A stretch of DNA of 64,000 nt from Pyropia yezoensis (Eukaryota > Rhodophyta > Bangiophyceae > Bangiales > Bangiaceae), in NCBI GenBank assembly GCA_009829735.1, contig CM020618.1, positions 5,020,882 to 5,084,881 of the forward strand, read 5' to 3'. The position numbers and the translations under genes were made by a program. The first letter of the stretch is position 1. Every line of letters begins with the position of its first letter. A model generated the notes under the pieces. It ran no database searches. It was not told the origin of the DNA and saw only the letters and a program-made list of their open reading frames with translations. Shown here piece after piece: positions 18,972 to 30,396 of this stretch.

Positions 18972-21403
18972 TGTACCTCGACGACGTCATCGTCTTCTCG
19001 CGTAACATGGATGACCATGTGCAACGTGTTGACGAGGTACTCACCCTCTTGAGGGACGCCGGGGTAACCCTGCGTCTGAAGAAGTGCGCCTTCTTCCAAC
19101 AGACGGTCGAGTATCTGGGCCACCAGATAACCCCTGGTAAACTAGGGGTACTCGAAGCCAATACCCGAGCACTCCGGGACGCCCGGTTCCCTAACACCCA
19201 GATGCAGCTCAAGAGCTTCCTGGGAATGTGCAACGCATACCGACGGTTCGTCAAGGACTTCGCTCGGATAGCTAAACCGTTAACGGTTCTTACGAGCAGT
19301 ACCTTGCCCAAGGTACTCCAACCCCCCTCGCCTAGCGAAGAGGAGGCATTCGAGTCGCTGAAGCGAGCCCTACTATCCCCGCCCGTCCTTGCGTTACCGC
19401 ACAGACGGGGTACCTTCGTCATCGATGTCGATGCGTGCGACACCCAAGTGGGATGCACCCTGCTACAGGGAGAGACGTTGATCGGTTCCGATAACGTTAT
19501 CCCGGACCTACGTCCGGTAGGGTACTTCAGCCGGACACTCAACCCGGCTGAGCGTAACTATAGTGCCACCGAGCGGGAGTGCCTCGGGGTTATATGGGCA
19601 GTGCAACTGCTCCGCCCATACCTGGAGGGCTCTAGGTTCATCGTGAGGTCCGACCACGAACCCCTACGATGGCTCCTCAACCTTGGTGACAAGGATTCCG
19701 ATAGCCATGGGAGGCTAGCCCGATGGAGGCTGAAGATGGCCGAGCACGACTACCGCACCGTGTATAAGGCTGGGTCAACCCACCACCTCGGAGACGCGCT
19801 GTCTCGACTCGACACACCGAACGGGGATACCCGTCCGGTGGACGAGGACATCCCGGTGGTACCGGTCTGCATGGTGGGTAACGCCACCCAAGGTATGGTT
19901 GACCATACCATGGCACACCGAGCATGCCCACTGACTCTCGCGGACTTCCGCGAGGCACAAGCCAATGACGACGACTGTAGTCGCCATCGCGCTAACCTCC
20001 TGGCCGGTACGGCCGGCATCTTCTCCGAGAATGAAGACGGACTCATATACCGGCGGGCACCCGCCGATGGACGACATCAAGTCGTGGTTCCCGTGTCCTT
20101 ACGGCAAGCCGTCATGGAACGAGAACACGAGAACCCCACAGCCGGACACCCGGGGGGTTCACGTATGTTCGCAGCAATGCAAAGGTTCTTCTACTGGCCA
20201 GCAATGGCCGTCGACGTGGTCGACCACGTAAGGGGATGCCACCCCTGTGCACGTAACCGCATGAGTCTACATAAGCAGGCGTCTGCCATGACACTGTTCC
20301 CACCTGATGGGCCCAACGAGCAGGTCGCTATCGACATACTCGGGCCACTTCCGGTAACGGAAGAAGGGAACAGGTACATCCTAGACATGTCAGACCGCTT
20401 CACTAAGCTGTCACGAGCGGCAGCCATCCCGAATGATACGGCATATACCATCATGAACGCAGTGGTTGACCACTGGATCAGTGCATACGGAGTCATGAAG
20501 CAACTTCTCTCCGACATTGGAGCAAACCTAACGTCTGCATTCTGCACTAAGGTCATGGGCATGTTCGGCATCGAACCACGTCGGGCATCCGACTACCACC
20601 CGCAAACCAACGGACAGGTGGAGCGGTTTAACCGCACCATTGTTAAGATGCTACAGTGCTACGTGGCCGAGCACACGAACACTTGGGACAGGCTTCTGTC
20701 CGTACTCACCCTGGCATACAATGCCAGGCCACATCGGAGCACAAACATCGCCCCACTGGAGTGGGTCATGCCACTAGGCGTCGGTAACCTGACGCTGCCA
20801 CCCGGCAGGTGCACTCGGTATGATACACCGAAGGGCCGACCGGCCGAACGCATCCACCTAGCTTGGTTGGCCAAGCTATCGTGGATGATTCCTAAGCTCA
20901 AGGGTGCCCTTGACAGAAAACAACTTCGATACAAGAAGAACATCGACGCCCGACTACGGGTGCGCAACGCTACCCTGATGACAGGCGACTGGGTCTATAT
21001 CAGACACCAGAAGTTCCGAGGGAACAAGCTCATGCAACCGGTCAAGGGACCGTACCAGATCCTCCACAGAGATGACCACTCGGTTATCCTCCACTCCGAT
21101 ACGGAGATACAACGCATCAGTATTAACGATGTCACACCAGCGCCAAAGCCAGAACATCCTCAGCCGGTACCAGCTGGGTTGCTACATGAGGCGCTTACCA
21201 CCCACCGGTCGGAAGACCCGGTGGGACCGGATGGAATCCCGTACCAGGTGGAGAGCATCGTCGGACATACCGACCCAGACCTACCAGAGCCCTGGTACGT
21301 CAAGGTAATGTGGCTCGGTTACGACTCACCCACCTGGGAACAGGCGGCGAATATACCCCGCCAACTACTCATGCCGTACATGAGGCGACGCCGCCTCCTG
21401 TAA
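18956..21403 (+). pseudogene. pol: Ty3-A pol remnant: RT C-terminus, RNase H, integrase, chromodomain
   Basis: Enters in the RT palm at W-R-N-C-L-V-Y-L-D-D; protease and RT fingers are deleted. RT thumb and connection follow (EYLGHQITPGKL, FLGMCNAYRRFVKDF), then RNase H (VIDVDACD, ATERECLG, RSDHEPLRWLL). The integrase has its HHCC zinc site (EHENPTAGH, CHPCARN) and the catalytic Asp in AIDILGPL, Asp in LLSDIGANLTS and Glu in NGQVERFNR. The C-terminus (YQVESIVG...VKVMWLGYDSPTWE) is a chromodomain, which places the element with the chromoviruses. No start codon lies near the junction, and gag is in another frame. RNase H and integrase look intact, but polymerase activity must be absent. Confidence 0.9.
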
Positions 21404-21985
21404 CAACCCAACCGACACCGACTTCGGATGTTGGGGGGTGGGGCTTAGACCTACTAAGTAGGGTGTGACATGGTTATGGCAGACTTAGGTTTCTAAGTCA
21501 AATCGGACTTGGGTTCCTAAGTCCGGCCAAGCTTAGGTAACTAAGTAAAACCTGAACCTTAATAAGTTAACTTAAAGGTAGAGGCTAACTCCGATAATAT
21601 CGAAGTAACTAGGGGGCTTACAAGGGAGGATGACCTCCCCAAGCCAAGACACCAAGTGAGGGAGGATGACCTCCCCAAGCGTGAACCAACCGGAAGAAGT
21701 TGGACGGGAGGCAAGGCACCACTGAGCCAGAAGGGGTACTCCCCAGGGCAGCAAACAGAGGCAAGCAATGCCCCCAAAGGGGATGAGTTTATACTAATAC
21801 CCGGCCACCATAAGGGTCACCGGGTCCCTCACTCTCACTCCCACAACCATCAGAAGGGGTTACCCCCGCCAGCAGAAGGGGGCCAGTCACGCGTCGTCGC
21901 GTAAACTTCCGTATTCCAACGGTCGGCTATCTCACGCCGGTTGAGCGCCTGAGCAACCTCAGCGCTAAGATGCACCAGAGTGCTG

Positions 21986-24420
21986 TCACCAGCCTCCACA
22001 GCATCCAGAGCCATCTGTAGGCGGTTGAGCACCCAACCGAGGCAACGCGCGGTACCGACCAGCGCAGAGCACCCAACCGAGGCAACGCGCGGTACCGACC
22101 AGCGCAGCAGCTGGGGGGATGTCTCCCCAGCTAACCGGAGGCGCCTCCGTCAACTCACGAGAGAGAAGGGCGTTAACGCCCTCATACCACAAGAGAGGAC
22201 CCCCGTCGGGCATGACGGGAGCCGGTGATGCCACCGGAGGAACCGGAGCTACAGCCGGAGGAGTGGACACCGCCACCGCCGGAGGCAGCGGTAGCTGGTA
22301 AGGAGCACGGTACGACCGTGAAGGAGGACCAGACTCCTGGGCAGAACGCCCACCGGGAACCCGGTGGAACTCCCCACGACGACGATACGTCTCGCGGCCC
22401 CCACCAGTGGAGTCCCACTCACGGCGACGGCGACCCGTCCCCATAGGAGTCGGTTTACCGAACCAGGGAATTCCCACCTGGAGAGGGTCGGGCAGGACCA
22501 CGGGAGTACCCAGGCCGGGTACCGACTCGGTGGATGCCCACCCCTGGTATCCATTTTCACCCGAGATAACTCGGCGGATACGTAGCGAGTGACGAGGCAA
22601 CGGGAGCGTTCCCGGTTGCGCTTCGCAGAACGGCGGCAAGGTCGCCACCGCCGACCAGTTCACGGCATCGTGAACGGCCACGAGCGCAGTCAGCTCACGG
22701 GTTCACCCCGTCCCAGTAGCAATGGCGGTAATGCCTAGCTCCCCAAGGTGCTGACGGACACCCGTCGGAAGATGGAAGAGCCGGCCCTGTCGGCGGGCCG
22801 ACAACAGGAAGGAAGAAACCTGCCCGAGGGTAACCTCGAGAGTGAAGACACCCTGCAGCACATGCGTGGGCCGAGCGGCCAGCACACTGCTGAAGTAGCG
22901 CAGGCAAGGACCGGTGTCAAACCGGAAAGCCGGGGCGGGCTCCCACCCCTCTTGCCACCCAGGCGGGCGCAACAGAGTGTATACGGGCGCACGACCGTTA
23001 CCGGTCTGCAACGGGCACGTTACATCCGTGCGGAATGGGTCCGCCAGGACACCATGGTTTCGACGCCAGCTGGACGCCGACTTCAGGCCACCCATGGTCG
23101 GGAAGGGCGGCGTCAGCCACAGATACGGGGGATCCCCCGGGTAGTAATCCAAACCGGGATACCGGTTGGTACCAGGCACGAGCTGCCCGAAGGCCACAGG
23201 GGTCTGGGTAGCAGCCACCCCGCGGGCACCCGCAGGGTAATCCACCTCCCGCGGCAGCGCGGGGGCGACCAATCGCACACCCCAAAGGCGGGGTGGAGGG
23301 CAGCCTCAGGCCGCCCGACCCGGGCGCGCCAGAGTTGAGCATGCCGGTCGTCCGGCTGGCTGAGTATCCAATGATGCTCGGCGCGAACCGCGTCAGGCTG
23401 GGCAACCAGCCGAGCCAACTCCCGCTCCCAACAGGAGTCCAACGGGACCGGACGGGAGGTACCTCCGCGGCGATCCGACGGGTGGAAGTCCACCCGCATC
23501 CGACCGCCCAAATCCATGGGCTCTTGCACGGTCAAGCTGCGCACCCGGGCCACCAGCTCGGAGACCGACAACGGGGGATGTCCCACCGTAGAGGCGTCGC
23601 CGCCACTCGCGGAGGCGGTACCGCCAACCGCAGAGGCGACGCCGCCACCGACCAAGCCAACGCGGCCACCCAACGGGGCAACCCGGGCCGGCCCAGGAAG
23701 AAGCGCCGGCGCCGGCGGAAGCCCAACGGGTAGGTGCACCGGCGCCGGAGCACGGGGACGAGGAGTAAGAAGTAGGGCGGGCACCCGCCCGGAGTAGCTC
23801 CCGGTGTCAACCGCCATGGGGGAAGCAGCGTCTTGACCGCTCGACGCCCGCGGCACTGCGGGTAGGGCACCGGCGCCGGTCCCACCCGTCGACGTCGCCC
23901 CCGCCTCGGAAGGGAGAGGCACTTGGACAGCCTCGGGAGCCTGAGCACCAGCCGTGCGGGCACCCGCACCGTCTTGACCGGCCACCCCGGGTGTCGCGCC
24001 ACCACCACCACCCGCGTCAACGTCGGGGTCGCGTTCAGGATGCACCGTCCGGACTCCCGGACCACCTTGCCCAGCCGGAGTCGGCCGGGGATCGCCACTT
24101 CCGCCGTAGGGCGGGCCATCTTGGGGTAGCTGCGGCGAGCCGGCAACGGCACCAGGCTCCATCCGGGCAGCCGGCAGAGAGGGGGTAGAAGCCGCCACGA
24201 GCGGTTGACCGCCGGGTTGACCCCCGACCGACGGCACCGTCGTGCCACTGCACACGGACGACAGTCCTCCGGCCGCCAGACGGACGGACACCGCAGGCTC
24301 GTCGTCTTCAGACGAGCTCGCCCCGTAACGCGCGGCGGCAGGACCGACAGGCGCGTCGTCAGCCATCTCCTCCCCGATCAGGAGGTCTTCCTCCTCCCCA
24401 AGCACCTGGGGATAGGACAT
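21986..24420 (-). pseudogene. Ty3-A antisense ORF, frameshifted
   Basis: On the strand opposite gag-pol, between pol and the 3' LTR. ATG at 24420 (MSYPQVLGEEED). A long Pro/Gly/Ala-rich N-terminal half leads to ELARLVAQPDAVRAEHHWIL. A frameshift near 23280 moves the reading to the frame ending at 22703, which holds DPPYLW, RPPGWQEGWEP and LGQVSSFLLSARRQG. TGA at 22705-22703 precedes more open frame to 21986. The PPYL block and what follows resemble the other family members, more weakly than they resemble one another. Function unknown. Confidence 0.6.
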
Positions 24421-24994
24421 GATAACGGGTGGCAGAGTCCCCCGCGCCCACAAGCCGTCGACGGCTACGACCCGGTACGGTGGGACAACCGGGACGAGCC
24501 AGGGAAGCGCGGGCACCCGCGCTTATGACCACAAACGGCCACAAGAAGCGCCGCAGGCACGCGGGTCGACCCGCGCCCCACGGGGCTACGAACGCGCTCC
24601 ACCCAGGCACCTGGGCGGGCCGGGGCCACACCCCCGTACGGGGCAACCAAGAGGGGTTCACCCCGAAACCGCCCCCGCGAAAAGCGGGAGCGGCCGCCCC
24701 CATTCACTCGGCAACACGAGAGGGGCTCCCCTACCACCAGACACCTGGTGGCGGATCCGCTTGCACCACCCCTCGGAAAGGGGGGTCGTGAACAGAAACC
24801 CGCATCGGGAATTTAACGGTCCGGAAAACGGATCGTGTGTGTAGCACACAAAGGGGGGCACCCCCCTCAGACAACCTCGAAAAGGGGTGTCTGTCGCGAC
24901 AGGGCGCAAAGCCCCACCCGACTGGTAAACGGTCACGCGACCCACTTACATTCGGTAACCCGAATGCAACTCGACCCGAGGACGGGCCGAACCT

Positions 24995-25004
24995 AAGGGG
25001 GGGA
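24995..25004 (+). other. Polypurine tract of Ty3-A
   Basis: AAGGGGGGGA, two bases before the 3' LTR: the usual plus-strand priming site. Confidence 0.7.
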
Positions 25005-25006
25005 TA

Positions 25007-25370
25007 TGTAGCAATATGGTTGGCCGTATTGTGACCCTTATGTTAGGGGGGGCTACTTCTAATCCTTGGCTTTCAATTTGAGAGTCCGTACTGGTCACGG
25101 TATCTATAAGTTACGTATGACCAGAGGGACTTGCATCTTGGGGTGGAGGGTAGTTAGTAGTGTCTCCGAGGGCTTATAACGAGGGGGCCGTCGGTGAATC
25201 CACCGCCGGCCAAGGCAGAACAACAAACCCCACCCATTTGGGCTCCCATCTTGGTCCCGTGGCTTGCGCTCCAAGGACAGCAACCTTGGCCTCCCGGTGA
25301 CGTTGGTGCCGATCCCCCTTGGTGAGTGTTCCCTGAGAGTGGACGTGCGACGGATTCCTATTGTGCTACA
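25007..25370 (+). repeat. 3' LTR of Ty3-A
   Basis: TGTAGCAATATGG to GTGCTACA; about six substitutions and one base gap relative to the 5' LTR. Confidence 0.95.
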
Positions 25371-25375
25371 CGATC
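25371..25375. repeat. Target-site duplication of Ty3-A, right copy (CGATC)
   Basis: Matches 16807-16811. Confidence 0.95.
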
Positions 25376-25905
25376 CAGACCATCAGGAGGTCGGGGAGAA
25401 GCCAGTGCCGGTTGGACACCAAGACTTCGTGGAGCCAGTGGTTGGCAGCCAAGACCGTCATCTCTGAGGTGTACATCATGTACGGGATGGAATGGAAGAA
25501 GCCCTTGATCGACACCTGGGTCAAGGAGTCCAGGAAGTACCACGTGAAGGGGATGCTGGACGAAGCAAACCCGACCGGGATCTCGACTTCCTGCTGCTGC
25601 GGGATGGCCTTGGGGTAGTACGCCGCCCGATTGGCCTTCTCCAGCTTCCAGAACTCCTGATGGTTGCAGCTCACGATGTAGTCACGCTGGCGCCCGCGCC
25701 GCTCGCGTTGCTCCCGCGCCGGCGACAATATGGAGTACTTCCGGGTCAAGAACGGCGGCTCCGGAGCGACCATGCTCGAAAGAGGATCACACGTCAGGCT
25801 CCCCGACTCCTTGAGCGCCTCGTCCCAGACCTCGAGCGCCCGCTGGACGTACCCTTCCTCCGCCGGCCACCGCAGAACGTTCGCAGACACGGGACGCTCG
25901 GTCAA
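25376..25905 (-). pseudogene. 5' part of the C2 antisense ORF, cut by Ty3-A
   Basis: Minus-strand frame without an ATG at its upstream end; N-terminus lost at the truncated LTR. It carries EEGYVQRALEVWDEAL, EPPFL, NHQEFWKLEKA, YYPKAIP, VEIPVGF and NHWLHEVL, matching the left-edge protein and the Ty3-B antisense ORF block by block. At the Ty3-A target duplication the frame ends in LLPDLLMVW and continues in frame at 16811. Ty3-A therefore landed inside an open reading frame that was still uninterrupted at that point. Confidence 0.75.
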
Positions 25906-25928
25906 GGGAAGATCCAGTACTAGCGCTT

Positions 25929-26228
25929 GACTCGGGTCGGGGCCACTCGAGGGTATGGGGGGGCTATCTGGCCAACGTGCCGAGGCTCCCCCCGATGCAC
26001 GTTGAGAGGCACAGCGAGGCGCCCTTGGCCCGCGCCCTCAGGGAAAAAGACAACTGCGCGTTTGCTTTCCTCTTCCCCGTGTGCACTACCGTGCGTATCT
26101 GTTGGCTCTGCCAGCAGGCACATGAGGCAACGGGCATACCACTCTCGTAGTTCCCCTTTCTGTGTTACCTGTCCCTTTCTTCCGAGAGATATTGACATGT
26201 GTCTGAGAGGATCGAGTTTTATACCACA
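25929..26228 (+). repeat. Truncated 3' LTR of element C2 (C family)
   Basis: Plus strand GACTCGGGTC...TTTTATACCACA matches the 3' 300 bp of the C-family LTR in the opposite orientation to C1. The 5' part of the LTR and the start of the antisense ORF are missing. Its outer end interrupts a Tc1/mariner transposase. Confidence 0.8.
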
Positions 26229-26971
26229 TTGTCCTCCATAAGAATAAAGTTGGATGTCCCGCCGTGCCGCTGCTCAACGAAGGGCAACAGATACTCGTGG
26301 ATGATGCCCATGTACTTGTGTTGGTTGAGGCGCCCGTCAATGCGCACCAGCGGGGTCCTGCCCTTTGAGGAGATGGCAGCCCATGCAGAGAGTGTTGTCC
26401 GCCCAGACTTGAACGACATGCGCAGACAAGCAGGCTTGTAGCGCTCGTGAGACCGCGACCAGACCCGAGCCTCCCTCCTGGCAGGGCGGACGGTGAATGA
26501 GCTCTCGTCAAAAAAAGCGACGTTCCCCCAGTCCGCCAGAGACCACGGAGAGTGCGTCCGACTCCATGCCAGGCAGCGCGACACATGCAGCCGCGTGAGA
26601 AGTGCCTCTTTCACCGCAGCATAGTTAAGCATGGTTATGCGGTGCAGGTAGCGCCTGATGGTGCGCTGGCAGACCTGCCGAAGCATCCCGGTGTTGTATT
26701 CTGCCGTCAGCTGCTCCAGGGTGACGCGACGACTGCAGAACACCACTAACTGGAGGTGCCGCACCCCTCTGGCGTCCAGGAGACGAAGCCGCCCTTGCCT
26801 GCGGCGGGGGGGGGCGGACTCTCCGCGGCGCGCAGCAATCGTGCTGACGGCGCCAATGGGCACCGCGAGGGCATCAGCCACCCTGCGGTTGGTCAGACCG
26901 GCCTTGACAAGGGCCGCCATGGCCGCCATAGTGGCCGCTGGCGCCTCCTTCGCCCCTTTGGGGCGACCCAT
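26229..26971 (-). pseudogene. Tc1/mariner transposase, C-terminally truncated
   Basis: ATG at 26971 (MGRPKGAKEAPA). An N-terminal helix-turn-helix region (TNRRVADALAVPIGAVSTIAARR) and a second DNA-binding part precede the catalytic domain: VAFFDESSF holds the first Asp, then VWSRSHERYKP, LSAWAAISSKGRTPLV and KYMGIIHEYLLPF. FILMEDN holds the second Asp. The C2 LTR begins at once after EDN, and the remaining third, with the last acidic residue, is gone from this position. A few LTR codons close the frame. Tc1/mariner transposases cut and paste DNA at TA sites; this copy cannot be active. Confidence 0.9.
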
Positions 26972-27110
26972 GATGACGTTCAGAACGAAGAAGGAGGCGT
27001 GGTTGCGTCAACCCCCCCGACTGAATGTATGAATCTGTGGCCTTTTCCGGACGTGGGGGGGCCAAGTCGACTTCGAATCTGGGCAAATCTATACTTTTGT
27101 CCCCCCCCTG
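26229..27110 (-). mobile_element. Tc1/mariner element, one terminus present
   Basis: The terminus at 27110 reads, on the minus strand, CAGGGGGGGGACAAAAGTAT, typical of Tc1-like ends, and is followed outward by the TA target at 27111-27112. The opposite end is lost to the C2 insertion. Confidence 0.7.
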
Positions 27111-27112
27111 TA

Positions 27113-27430
27113 CATCTTCACAATGCCCAGCACCTCCTCACGCTGCGCGGCATCCATCCAGGCAAAAGACGACCCTACCACGGCGACCGCCTCATCAGCC
27201 GTGTGGCCGTGGGTAGTAAGTAGGTGGCACGTCCAGCGCGCATGCTCCAAGTGCCTGAACCAGACGCGGAGCGGCAGTCGAGGCCTCGCAAGCGGCACAA
27301 GGCAGCACTGCTGCACGCGTACGCAGCACGTCTGCAGGTTCCATTCCGCAACTGCTGCGAGGAGCCGCTCCGGGGCCACCGTGCTGAGAGGCACGTGCCT
27401 GTCGAGTAGCCAGGGACCGGCACGCAACAT
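27113..27430 (-). pseudogene. Unknown ORF interrupted by the Tc1 element
   Basis: Minus frame with varied, protein-like composition: VAPERLLAAVAEWNLQTCC, then RVWFRHLEHARWTCHLLTTHG and AQREEVLGIVKMY. The Tc1 terminus begins directly after KMY at a TA. The upstream start is unclear. I do not recognise the protein. Confidence 0.35.
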
Positions 27431-29454
27431 ATACCATCATACGGACTCTCGGAGCGCGCGCGGCCTGCTCCAGCGCCACCTGCGGTCCCCAAACGAGCGC
27501 GAGGATTCCAGGTGCGGGGGTGATTGTGGGGGGCACCTTGGTCGAAACCAAGGGGTGCAGAAGAGAGCAGCACGCACCAGGGGGAGTGGGGACCTCGTGA
27601 GGGGCCATGGCGGTGGACCCGACGTGCACGAGATAAGATGCCACGGTGCTCGACAGACGTGGCGATGTCTGATCGGGCGTGATACGAGTAGGCTCGTCGT
27701 GCGACGCTCGGATGTCCGGATTTGACCGTGGGCTCAGGCAGGAGCGTGAGGGGCCTTTCGATTTGCCTTGTGGATCACACCGGTTCCCGAGAGAGTCGTT
27801 GAAATTATATACCAGTGCAAGAGCCCTTGAAAGTTGCATTCACGCGCGGACTGATTGCCGAACCACTTTGAACCATTGACGTTTTTTTGGATGGAAAAGA
27901 AGGCTCTCTTTATGGGGCATTTTTTGGTGCTATGAGAAATACAGTGGTGTACCTCTTTGCTCTCTTGTTATTTCTTTTGTGTTATTCCTTCTTTTGTTCT
28001 AGGTGCATATGGCCGTACATCTTTTCTCTTGCCCAACCAAGATGCCGTATCCAGAGAGAAGTCGCCCGAACGTGGCACGTCTTGGATGTAATGCAAAATT
28101 AGCTCTGAACTCGATATTCCGCCCTTAACTGGGGGTGGAACAGGGCGCCGCTGCCTGAATTCCCTTCCTCAAAAGAACGTTACTTGCCTTTCGATGGTAA
28201 CGCCCTCATCGATCGACCGCAAATCATTCATTTTTTCATTGGATTGTTGAGCGATCTTTCAGGTGCATTTCGAGCGTCGCGAGATCCCCTGGCAGTGCGC
28301 CCAGCGCACGCAGCGAGCGCTTTTTTGGCACCCACCAGGCTGTCCGCGGCACTTCGCTGCCTTCGCTGCGCCCACCGTCCGTGCAGATCTCGGCCCCTGC
28401 TCGCGCCACACAGTCTTTGCGCGCGGCAGCTGGCGCACCCACCCCATTAGCCCGGCCCCATGGCGCCCCCCCCACGGGTCCTGACCGGAATGTGTATTTA
28501 TCCGGTAACCGGCTCTGCTCTTCTCGGTCAACCACACGGCGCGTGGCCGGCGGTCTAACGGGCGGCAGCCAGATACCTCCGCCGGACGCCGGCGCGGCAA
28601 CGGTCGCCGGGACAGCCCACGCCGTTTGCATGGACGCCCACCTGCGCCGCATGCCTTCCCTGCCTGCAGGCGCCAACACCGCCGCAGCGTACGCGCCCTC
28701 TCCCCCACGGGGGCGGGGAAAGAGGACGGCCGCTGCCGGCGACGGCCGCGACTGCGGCGCTTCTACTACTGGCGGCCGCCCCGCTTCCACCGCCGGCCAC
28801 GTCGTCGGCGCGGCGCCCAAACGCGCCCCTTCTTCTTCCTGGGCTAACGGGCGCGACGCGCCACGGACGCACGCGGCGGCACGACCACGCTGCCACCGGG
28901 CGACACCGGGGGCGCGAGCGCGCGCGCGCGTGCGCCAAGGCGTGGCCCGGCAGCAGCAGTGGACGCGCAATGGCGCCCGACGCAACTGGGCGCCCGCCAC
29001 CTGCGGCGAAAACTGGCGGCGCGACGCGGCGGCGACTGCAAAGCCGCCGACAGGAGCTGCCCGCCGCCGACTACTTTGGTCGGCAGCGCTCATCTCCTCT
29101 TGCGCATCCCCCCTGCACGGTGGACCCGCTCGACGAGGCTCCTCCCTCCCAGGCCCGCTGCCTGTGGCTACGTGACACGCTCCGCCCCCCCCCTAAGGGG
29201 GCGCACAATATACGGTGTGCCCTCTCCGCCCCCCCCTGCGCCCACCGCTCCGACCGAGGTCGACGACCTGACAGCCCGCCTGCTCGCCACCGAGGCGCGC
29301 CTGGCGCAGGGCGCAGCACGACTTTTCCACGGCAACGACGGCCGCGGCGGCACGGGATCCCGCAGACGCAGCGCGTAACACGTGCGACAACGGTGGAAAG
29401 CCAGCTGGCACTGGCGCTCGAGGCGGCCTGGCGACTGACGTCGGCGCAGCCGCG
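27431..29454. other. No confident gene; AT-richer patch, then GC-rich lead into the DIRS element
   Basis: About 27860-28260 is rich in A+T, unlike its surroundings. From 28260 GC-rich frames overlap on both strands. A frame at 28959-29378 includes TARLLATEARLAQGAARLFHG, which could be a coiled coil from the start of the DIRS gag in another frame. I could not place the left terminal repeat of the DIRS element. Confidence 0.35.
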
Positions 29455-30396
29455 GTGACCGCGCTCGCCCCCCGGCCCGCTGCCGACGGGGCCCTTGCCG
29501 CCCGGGACACGGACGGCGACTCGCCTTTCGACGGCGCCGGCGCGCCCGACTACGCCGCCACCGACAACGGGAAGCCCGCCGACGGCGGGGACGCGGGATG
29601 GGCGGTCGGCGCGGGAGGCAGCTACCAGGGCTACCGCGGCCGCGCCCCCCGCGTCACCAACGACGAGGCCGGCGCGTACGACGAAGGGATTGACTTCAAG
29701 GCCTCCTTCACGCCGACCGACTGGCTCCAGAGCTTTTACATCCGCCGCTTGGCGTTACGGGAGGACGGGCTGCCGGTGCCCTTCACGCCCGTCGACTCCG
29801 TCCAAACGGCCACCGTCCACATCGGCAGCCGAGACAAGGTCGAGGCCCGCCACTGGTACTGCTCCCTGGCGTGGAGGCAGCAGATCTTCAACGACTGCCT
29901 GGACGCGCGCTTCACGCGCGGCAACACCGTCGCCTCCCTCGAGTTGTTCATCAACCACCTCGTCGAGGCGACTCGCCGTGTCTACGCCCTCGGCGTTTCC
30001 CTCTACGACTACCTCGCGCTGCGTCGGTCCGAGCCCAGCCTCGCTGACGCCTTCGCCAACTCCGAAGCCGTCCTCTGGAACTCTCTCCGCGGCGACGGCG
30101 CCCGCCGCTTCCTCTCCCGCGCTGTGCGGGCCGAGACGAGCGCAAGCGCCAAGATTGGTTCCGCAGCGCGTGGGTTCTTCTATTCGAGCCGAGGTGGGCG
30201 CGACAGCGCCCGCAGCGCTCCCTGCAACGGGAACCGCGGCCCCACCGCTGGCGGCGGCGGTGGTGGCGCAAGCCCCGGTGCTGGTGCCGGTGGCGGTGGC
30301 GGTGGCGGCGGCGGCGGCTGCGGCGGTCACGGCAACGCCCGCGGCGAACGTGGCGCCGGCGGCGGCAGCCGCCCGCGCGGCGGCGCCCGCGCGTAA
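29455..30396 (+). CDS. DIRS-element ORF1 (gag-like), N-terminus uncertain
   Basis: Open frame to TAA 30394-30396, with GTG as its first start-like codon, so the true start is upstream or lost. The core reads FKASFTPTDWLQSFYIRRLA, WYCSLAWRQQIFNDCLDARF and SLYDYLALRRSEPSLADAF, then a Gly-rich tail (about 30235-30390). It precedes the RT frame directly, and ATG 30396 overlaps its stop as TAATG. Position and composition fit ORF1 of DIRS retrotransposons; the assignment rests mainly on the RT downstream. Confidence 0.6.
   Translation: MTALAPRPAADGALAARDTDGDSPFDGAGAPDYAATDNGKPADGGDAGWAVGAGGSYQGYRGRAPRVTNDEAGAYDEGIDFKASFTPTDWLQSFYIRRLALREDGLPVPFTPVDSVQTATVHIGSRDKVEARHWYCSLAWRQQIFNDCLDARFTRGNTVASLELFINHLVEATRRVYALGVSLYDYLALRRSEPSLADAFANSEAVLWNSLRGDGARRFLSRAVRAETSASAKIGSAARGFFYSSRGGRDSARSAPCNGNRGPTAGGGGGGASPGAGAGGGGGGGGGGCGGHGNARGERGAGGGSRPRGGARA

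Larger units (their letters stand above)
16812..25370 (+). mobile_element. Ty3-A: chromovirus-type LTR retrotransposon, internally deleted
   Basis: 8559-bp element with 363/364-bp LTRs, primer site, gag, truncated pol, a broken antisense ORF and a polypurine tract. Flanked by CGATC on both sides. The LTRs differ by about six substitutions and one base gap, so the insertion is fairly recent. A deletion joins gag to the reverse transcriptase just before YLDD, removing the gag zinc region, protease and RT fingers. A second copy begins at 61455 and lacks this deletion as far as it is visible. Confidence 0.95.

Noticed and set aside
18971-18973. TAG at the end of Ty3-A gag as a natural gag-pol readthrough site
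   Set aside because: The second copy at 62043 shows the frame normally continues; this stop comes from the deletion junction.
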